A stretch of DNA of 64,000 nt, from NCBI GenBank assembly GCA_911728435.2, contig OU452213.1, positions 3,265,834 to 3,329,833 on the forward strand, in the 5' to 3' direction. The position numbers and the translations under genes were made by a program. The DNA is from Apoderus coryli (taxonomy: Eukaryota > Arthropoda > Insecta > Coleoptera > Attelabidae). Below, piece after piece: positions 57,279-64,000 of this stretch (its first letter is position 1; each line of letters begins with the position of its first letter). A model generated the notes under the pieces. It was not told the DNA's origin and ran no database searches. It saw nothing but the letters and a program-made list of their open reading frames with translations.

Positions 57279-60200
57279 TTACATAGTATTATACACAGGA
57301 TTATTGTGCCTAGATTTGCCTAAATTCAGCTTCGCTAACGGATGGCTTTTACCGTACTGTTGTTGCTGTTTCTTCGCTGCTGCTGCTGTAATCACAGTGG
57401 CAGCGATACTCCGCACACCGGTCGGAACCGAAGGCGGTCGTTTACTGTCGTTCGTAGCCCCACCCCGAGGAGCATTAATATCTTTATTCAAGTTAGAAAT
57501 TAGTGGAGTCTGAGCGATACGCGGTCTAAAAGTCGAGGAAACTTCGATACAAGAATGCCGCGTCGTACTTTTATTGTTGTTACCACTTTTCTGTCGTAAC
57601 ACTACTTTATTCGTTTCGAACAGACCTAATAAGTTCTTGAAGTTCATATCCTCACTTTTCTGTTCCTTACTTTGGTGATTACTAACTGGCGACGAGGGTA
57701 AACTGTTATTTAACCGGTTCTTTTTCACTTTATTTTGCTCACTAACACATGAATCACTACTAACATTTAAATTTTCACTTTTAGTAACTGATTTCGCTTC
57801 GAATTCCTTCTTTAAGTTCCTTACAATACCCGAAGATGAAGAACTATTACTATTGTCACTGTTATTCGTTCGCGCACTGTTATAATCACTAATCACAGTT
57901 GTTCTGTTGCTGCTGCTGAGACTTTCCAGGAAACGCCGATGCTGACGCACAGAAAAACTGTTATTTGCCGCATTACCAGGAGCAGTTATTTCACTGATAT
58001 TCGATACTGACTGTGAAATACACTCCTGCGGTATCAGTTCCATTGAAGACTGCTCCGGAGCACTAATCGACAATCTAGCGTTCTCTACAGGTTCTTCAAC
58101 TGTGCGAGCACTGTCTAACAGTACTTCGTTAATAGCTTCAACAACAACATCCCCATTTGTGGTGGTGCTACAGTCAAACATCAACGTTTCGGAACTGTTT
58201 GTCTTCACCAAAGAATTGTTGCTGTTGGTTTTGTTGGTTGAAGTTGAGCTGCTGGTGCTTTCCAGTCGCTGTTTGGTGCGTTTAACTGTGCCTGGATGCC
58301 AGGGTATGTCCTCTTTGTCGTAGGGAAACAAACCGGACATGGAGGATTCCAGGAGATCTGAACTGCTGTGCAACACTTTCTCGCCTGAAAAAAATTATTT
58401 AATGAGTGTAATATTTACAGATCGTCAAAATTTTCAAAAAAACTGATGATTCCGAAATGGTTGAAACTTGGTGTAGTGATAGAGGGCCCTATTGGGCGCA
58501 GAAAAGGCCAGGGTTATCTGGAACCAACTCCATTTTTCGATATCTCTTATCGTTTTCGAGATATTTACGTTTAAAGTTTCTTCTAAAAACCTTCAAAACT
58601 TTAAACGTAAATATCTCGAAAACGGTAAGAGATATCGAAAAACGGAGTTGGTTTTTATATACCCGGCATTTTCAGCTACCAATAGGGCCCTCTATCACTA
58701 CAACAAGTTTCAACCATTTCGGAATCATCAGTTTTTTTGAAAATTTTGACGATCAGTAAATAAATATTTGTGTGTCTCCTGATACTTTTATATACACTGA
58801 TTTCTGTACCAGTGTATATAAAAGTATCAGGAGAGACATTACAACAATAATTACCTTTTTCGTTATTATAATACACGGAGCCTCTAGGTCGCATATCATA
58901 AGAGCCCCAGGAACTATTTCTAGACGGTAACGTTCTGGTATCACCTGAGCCCCATGAGCTATGCCTGGATAGCTCGGTGGGTTCATGAAAACCCATCACC
59001 ACAGCACTGTCATACGAACTCCACGAACTTTGCCTTGACGGACAATCGCGTTTGTGATGGAGATGATCGTCGGCTGCATTATGCGTCACAACCGGTATGA
59101 CTGACATCCGTTTCTGTCTCTTCTCCTCCTTGTCAAACACCCGGTCCAATTGATTCGAGAACGGATCCACGACACCAGCAACAGCGGCATGTTTATTCCA
59201 ATCCGGTGCTGACGTTTCGTCCACAATCACACTACAATTTTTCACTACCGCAGAACATGTCCATACTTGATCAGGGATTTCACCACTGGTATTCACAAAT
59301 TGATTAAATGTTTGTACAACATTTGCTTGATCACAGCCAGCATCATCATCACAAGTTTCTCCATAGCTACTAGCGTCATCATCAGAAGGTTTCTGTTCTC
59401 CAGGATCCCATGAAGCGGTATCATCAGCAGTTTTATTGTTTGTTGCTACTAATAATAAGGAACTTGTGTTATTAATACTAGATTTGTTGTTGGTTTCAGT
59501 GCCGAAACGTGTGACGAGGTTCGTTACCACTTTCTTAGTACTTTCGTCCTTTTGTGATATTATCTTGCGCTCCTCCACTCTCTGAAACAAAAATCATTCG
59601 AAACTCTCATAAGACAGCAGCATTTTTGTACCAGTGTATATAAAAGTATCAGGAGACACACTCGTTACATTTTAACGAGTGTATCTCCTGATACTTTTAT
59701 ATACACTGGTACAACAATGCTGGTAAAATCAGTGTATATAAAAGTATCAGGAGACACACTTGTTAAAATTTCCATGTTTTAAAAATCACGATTTAAGTAA
59801 TTCTAAGGAGTTTTGAAGAATTTCTGGAAACAACTTTAAACGTAAATATCTCGAAAACGGTAGGAGATATCGAAAAACGGAGTTGGTTTTTTATACATCC
59901 GGCCTTTTCTGCTCCCAATAGGGCCCTCTATCACTACACCAAGTTTCAACCATTTCGGAATCATCAGTTTTTTTGAAAATTTTGACGATCTGTATACATT
60001 TGTTTGTCTAATTTTCTGCAAAATCAAAAGCGATAGCAGCAATCTGCCTCAGGTTGAGCTGCAAGCCTTCAGCTGTGGCCTACACATATATTTTGCATTA
60101 CAAAATTTTTGGAGTTTTTTGGAAAAAACTTTAACCGTAAATATCTCCAAAACGGTAAGAGATATCGAAAAACGGAGTTGGTTTTTTATAATTCCGGCCT

Positions 60201-61362
60201 TTTCTGCTCCCAATAGGACCCTCTACCACTACACCAAGTTTCAACCATTTTGGAATCATCAGTTTTTTTGAAAATTTTGACGATCTGTAAATATTTGTTT
60301 GTTTAAATTTTGTGTGTCTCCTGATACTTTTATATACACTTTCGTCCTTTTGTGATATTATCTTGCGCTCCTCCACTCTCTGAAACAAAAATCATTCGAA
60401 ACACCAACAATTTTCTCACCTGAAACAATCCTGAATCATGCAGATGCACAATCTGATTGGGCGACACACTATACGACTCTCCATTATCACAAGGCATCAA
60501 AACATGCCTAGCCAATCCGCATCCCCCACCATGTTGCATGTTCGGCTCTTTCTGACTGAGATCCTCCAATGATAACGACACTGGCGACGATTTCGCCACA
60601 ATCTCCCTTTCCTCATCGATACGCAACTGTCTAATCGCCAAATTGTCTGGCGACCACGACTTTGGTCGCGCCCCAACTTGCCGAAGGTCCCTACCAGATA
60701 ACGTGACGACGGCAACACTTGCTGCATCAGTTTCATTTGAAGCCGGGGATTTTTGTGCGGTGATGAGGATGTTCGTACAAGGTTGTGATGTTTTGGATAC
60801 TTTTGGTGATGTGGTCGATTCTAGTACGGATTTAGTTGAAACAGTTACTAACGATTTATCCGTTGCCTTATTGGTTTTGTTGGAGGTGCTTGTTGTAGTG
60901 GTTGAAGGTGTGTTTAAGTTAGTTTCAGACTTTGATCTCTGTAGTTTTTCTTTGTTGCGCATTGCATCTAAAATACCTGAAACAACACCACATCAATTCC
61001 CAAACGCATTTTACCCTTACACAAACCTACCCTGATAAGTTTCTAACTGTGACAAGAAGTTCGTGTTGGGTTTGATGCAGGTTCTCTTGTCTTTGACGTG
61101 ATTCAACGCTTTATGAAAATCCCAATTGCATGCTTTCATTGCGTACGCTATGACAACAGATGCTGAACGGCTTACGCCCATTTTACAATGCACCAATACC
61201 TTTGAGCCGCACTCTTTTGCCCTTGTGATGTATTTGAATGTATCGTCCCAATGTTTCAGTAGATCCGTCTTTTCGTCGTCGTACACACGGACATTCAGAT
61301 AATCGAATGCACCCGGGAAAAAGTTGTCGATCTCACGAGTAACGTTCAATATATGACCGACT
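57279..61362 (-). CDS. ssh: Slingshot cofilin phosphatase, last four coding exons (5' part outside window)
   Basis: Slingshot dephosphorylates cofilin and so promotes actin-filament turnover. Exons: 61031-61362, 60420-60976, 58855-59581 and 57279-58384. They stay in phase across all junctions and give about 907 residues. The first visible exon carries most of the dual-specificity phosphatase domain: VGHILNVTREIDNFFPG, VYDDEKTDLLKHWDD, and the P-loop HCKMGVSRSAS with its catalytic Cys and Arg (61167-61190). The next exon starts ILDAMRNKEKLQRSKSETNL, a block typical of slingshots. The long C-terminal part is Ser/Asn/Thr-rich, with EDIPWHPGTVKRTKQRLE and the end HPLAKLNLGK. The N-terminal slingshot domains lie beyond 64000. 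The intron before 59581 carries a duplicated acceptor. The intron between 58854 and 58385 is filled by a foldback repeat. Confidence 0.95.
58420..58754. repeat. Foldback repeat of the 263-bp satellite family in an ssh intron
   Basis: Two inverted arms of about 160 bp run from GATCGTCAAAATTTTC to its complement GAAAATTTTGACGATC. They carry the satellite blocks CTGATGATTCC, GATAGAGGGCCCTATTGG, TTTCGATATCTCTTA and TTTACGTTTAAAGT, and meet near 58590. The intron is 470 bp, so this palindrome makes up most of it. Confidence 0.85.
58772..58837. repeat. Hairpin with 27-bp arms
   Basis: GTGTCTCCTGATACTTTTAT and the following ATACACT pair with AGTGTATATAAAAGTATCAG and the following GAGAGAC, with one mismatch and a 12-nt loop. 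The right arm reaches to within 17 bp of the donor of the ssh exon ending at 58855. Confidence 0.8.
59540..59604 (-). repeat. 65-bp duplication spanning an ssh splice acceptor, exon-linked copy
   Basis: Identical to 60338-60402. On the minus strand it covers GTTTCGAATGATTTTTGTTT, the CAG acceptor, and the first codons of the exon (RVEERKIISQKDE). This copy is continuous with the rest of the exon, so it is the one that must be used for full-length Slingshot. Confidence 0.85.
59605..60337. repeat. Composite repeat between the 65-bp duplicates
   Basis: It contains a near-perfect hairpin (59626-59667 against 59673-59714: 42-bp arms, one mismatch, 5-nt loop). It also has AGTGTATATAAAAGTATCAG ends and two same-orientation units of the satellite family about 300 bp apart (AACGGAGTTGGTTTTTTATA at about 59877 and 60175). 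Together with the flanking 65-bp copies it looks like an insertion with an unusually long target duplication. Confidence 0.75.
60338..60402 (-). repeat. 65-bp duplication, decoy acceptor copy
   Basis: It repeats the acceptor and the first 14 codons of the next ssh exon, only 40 nt after the donor at 60419. Splicing here would read from the exon start into the repeat and end at a stop near 60131. Confidence 0.8.
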
Positions 61363-61454
61363 CTGTAAACAGAAAATTCAATTTACTGGATAGATCTCTG
61401 TACCAGCACCAGCTTTCCAGCTCACTGGGACAATCTGTACCATTTCATTATTCA

Positions 61455-62040
61455 TTACAAGCCTGCCTATGCTCCAGGATTCTTTACAAACTTGCCTAAA
61501 CGTACTCCAAAAGCCAATTCAATCTTTTACTTTTCTTTACTTGAATATTATTTCCCAACTTGTCTATGCTCCAATATTCATTACAAACTTGCCTATATTT
61601 ACTCCAAGAGTCTATATAAACTTATCTATACTCCAATATTATTTACAAACTTGCCTATACTCCAATATTCGTTACAAACTTGCCTATCTTACTCCAAAAG
61701 TCAATATAAACTTTCCTTTACTCGAATATTATTTCCCAACTTGCCTATATCTACTCCAATATCCTTACAACGTCCCTCTACTCTACTATTCTTTACAAAC
61801 TTACATATGCTCCAATATTCCTTTAAAACTTGCCTATACCTACTCCAAAAGTCGATAAAAACTTATCCATACTCCAATATTATTTACAAAGTTGCCTATA
61901 TTCCAATATTCGTTGCAAACTTGCCTACACCTACTCCAAAAGTCAATATAAACTTTTCTTTACTAGAATATTATTTCCCAACTTGCCTATATCTACTCCA
62001 ATATTCTTTAAAAACTTGCCTATATTCCAATAGTCTCCTA
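61455..62040 (+). repeat. Minisatellite array A in an ssh intron
   Basis: Units of roughly 25-45 bp are built from TACTCCAATATTC, TTTACAAACTTGCCTATA and TACTCCAAAAGTCAATATAA. Longer blocks also recur: the segment ending TTTCCCAACTTGCCTATATC appears at least three times. Open frames in several phases result from the repeat and do not mark a gene. Confidence 0.85.
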
Positions 62041-62764
62041 CCTTAAATCATTTAAGTCTCATAGTCTCTTTGCTTCCTTGCAAGACTTATTGGACACTGT
62101 CTGACTGTCCAACTTGGAGAGTTATTTAGATAGTTTATTCCATCTGAAGAAAAATTCATGATTTTCCAGGTGTGCCCCAAGGATCATATTTGATACCACT
62201 TTTATTTAATATGTTTATAAATCGCGATGTCTTAGTCAATGGGATTTTAAATTATTATAAACTGTGGAGTGGACGAGTAGATTCACTGAGAAGCATGTTT
62301 CGGGAGATCTAATCTTCCATCATCAGCCACAAAAAGTATAAATGTTGATCAGGGACTATTGTTTAGGAATAATTTGTATATGGAAATGTTAATGAATTTC
62401 CGCACTTCGTATTTCTTTCGATAAAACCTACTCGATGTCAATAAGTTATAATAGGAGAACATATTTATGATCCCGACAATAAAATTAATAAAAATGATTG
62501 AAAACAGTTGGCCGACAGATTATAATATGTACACATAGCTCCACTTATCGTCATGTTTATTTTAAAAATGACGCGTTGGTAGAATTGTTGGCGGTTTGTA
62601 TTTCTTTACGGTAAACAATTTGTCTACTATATTCAATTGTAGAATTGCAAAATGTTCATTCAAAGTGAATTGTTATTGTTTTTGTGTGGGTAATCATAAA
62701 CCTGTGCCGATTCTAAAAGGTGATTATCCATTTTCTTCTCTGAATTATATGTAAATATAATAAG
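62041..62764. other. Unique spacer with a LINE scrap between the minisatellite arrays
   Basis: At 62160-62240 the plus strand reads DFPGVPQGSYLIPLLFNMFI, the PQGS block of a jockey-like reverse transcriptase. Stops lie on both sides, and the YADD motif is not found. The rest is AT-rich with no gene. Confidence 0.65.
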
Positions 62765-64000
62765 GTTACATTCCTTACAAATTTGCCTATATCTCTACAA
62801 TATTCTGTACAAACTTGCCTATAAATGCTGTAATATTTTTACAAACTTCCTATAATGCATTATTCTTTTGAATTTGCCTATATCTACTCCAATAATCTGT
62901 TTAAAAACTTCCTATATTGCATTATTCTTTAAAATTCCCTATGCCTACTCCAATATTCTTTAAAAGCTTGCCTATACTCTCACGTTCTCTACAAACTTAC
63001 CTCACTCCAACATTCTTTACAAACATGCCTATATCTACTCCAATATTCCTTACAAAATTGCGTATACATGCTGTAATATTTTTACAAACTTCCTATAATG
63101 CATTATTCTTTTGAATTTGCCTATATCTACTTCAATATTCTGTTTAAAAACTTCCTATATTGCATTATTCTTTAAAATTCCCTATGATATTCCAATATTC
63201 TTTAAAAGCTTGCCTATACTCTCACGTTCTCTACAAACTTACCTCACTCCAACATTCTTTGCAAACTTGCCTATATCTACTCCAATATTCCTTACAAAAT
63301 TGCCTATACATGCTGTAATATTTTTACAAACTTCCTATAAGGCATTATTCTTTTGAATTTGCCTATATCTACTCCAATATTCTGTTTAAAAACTTCCTAT
63401 ATTGCATTATTCTTTAAAATTCCCTATGCCTACTCCAATATTCTTTAAAAGCTTGCCTATACGCTCACGTTCTCTACAAACTTACCTCACTCCAACATTC
63501 TTTACAAACATGCCTATATCTACTCCAATATTCCTTACAAAATTGCGTATACATGCTGTAATATTTTTACAAACTTCCTATAATGCATTATTTTTTTGAA
63601 TTCGCTATATCTACTCTAATATTCTGTTTAAAAACTTCCTATATTGCATTATTCTTTAAAATTCCCTATGCCTACTCCAATATTCTTTAAAAGCTTGCCT
63701 ATATTCTCACCTTCTCTACAAACTTACCTCACTCCAACATTCTTTGCAAACTTGCCTATATCTACTCCAATATTCTGTACAAAATTGCCTATACATGCTG
63801 TAATATTTTTACAAACTTCCCATAATGCATTATTCATTTGAATTTGCCTATATCTACTCCAATATTCTGTTTAAAAACTTCCTATACCGCATTATTCTTT
63901 AAAATTCCCTATGCCTACTCCAATATTCTTTAAAAGCTTGCCTATACTCTCACGTTCTCTACAAACTTACCTCACTACAACATTCTCTACAAACTTGCCT
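62765..64000 (+). repeat. Minisatellite array B with 242-243-bp higher-order period
   Basis: The same short units as array A are here organised in a larger repeat. The marker CCTATATTGCATTATTC starts at 62911, 63154, 63396 and 63638 and, as CCTATACCGC, at 63881 (spacing 243, 242, 242, 243). The array runs out of the window, so its full size is unknown. It lies in the ssh intron upstream of the exon ending at 61362. Confidence 0.88.

Noticed and set aside
58102..61035. Plus-strand frames of 73-130 codons
   Set aside because: They are antisense to well-supported ssh exons, which keep phase through four junctions.
61469..62046. 184-codon and 129-codon open frames on the plus strand
   Set aside because: They lie wholly in minisatellite DNA, several frames are open at once, and they run opposite to ssh inside its intron.
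62765..64000. CRISPR-like array of regular repeats
   Set aside because: Repeats are contiguous and degenerate with no unique spacers, and the DNA is eukaryotic.

Overview
The window looks like nuclear DNA of an insect, most likely a beetle. It is AT-rich, has introns of about 46-90 bp next to very long ones, carries insect-type mobile elements (mariner, a DD41D Tc1/mariner relative, jockey/CR1-like and RTE-like LINEs, a Crypton-like recombinase), and encodes an insect-type Slingshot phosphatase. The order is inferred, not proven.

Layout. 1-6.75 kb is a mobile-element graveyard: a LINE 3' end, a dead mariner, a 5'-truncated LINE between 43-bp direct repeats, a broken Crypton-like recombinase, and a second mariner split by a DD41D transposon. 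6.75-33.5 kb is AT-rich non-coding DNA, probably upstream sequence and long 5' introns of the next gene, with LINE scraps, a tRNA-like SINE scrap, hairpin-rich dispersed repeats and two candidate small exons. 33.5-42.9 kb (+) is a TOX-family HMG-box gene. Its introns hold tandem arrays with eight perfect copies of an 18-nt tRNA-Lys primer-binding site, a DD41D remnant, and a candidate internal promoter whose short first exon would splice in frame to the HMG box. 42.9-49.3 kb is non-coding and contains a six-unit, 263-bp satellite. 49.3-53.7 kb (-) is a complete 14-exon Taf2 gene. Head-to-head with it across a 554-bp promoter is a complete 8-exon WD40 gene (54.2-56.4 kb, +). 57.3-61.4 kb (-) holds the last four coding exons of slingshot (ssh). 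The ssh introns contain foldback copies of the 263-bp satellite family, a 65-bp duplication that doubles a splice acceptor, and, from 61.45 kb to the window end, minisatellite arrays.

How the genes relate. TOX and TAF2 are nuclear: a chromatin-binding HMG protein and a TFIID core subunit. Slingshot is a cofilin phosphatase acting on actin. The WD40 protein is of unknown role. Only Taf2 and the WD40 gene appear to share a promoter. The interest lies mainly in how repeats have remodelled introns: retroelement PBS arrays in TOX, foldbacks in ssh, and a 360-bp repeat shared by the Taf2/WD40 promoter, a WD40 intron and the WD40 3' flank.

Exon structures come from reading splice sites and checking reading phase by hand. 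The Taf2 exons sum to 3609 nt and the WD40 exons to 1215 nt, both multiples of three without internal stops.
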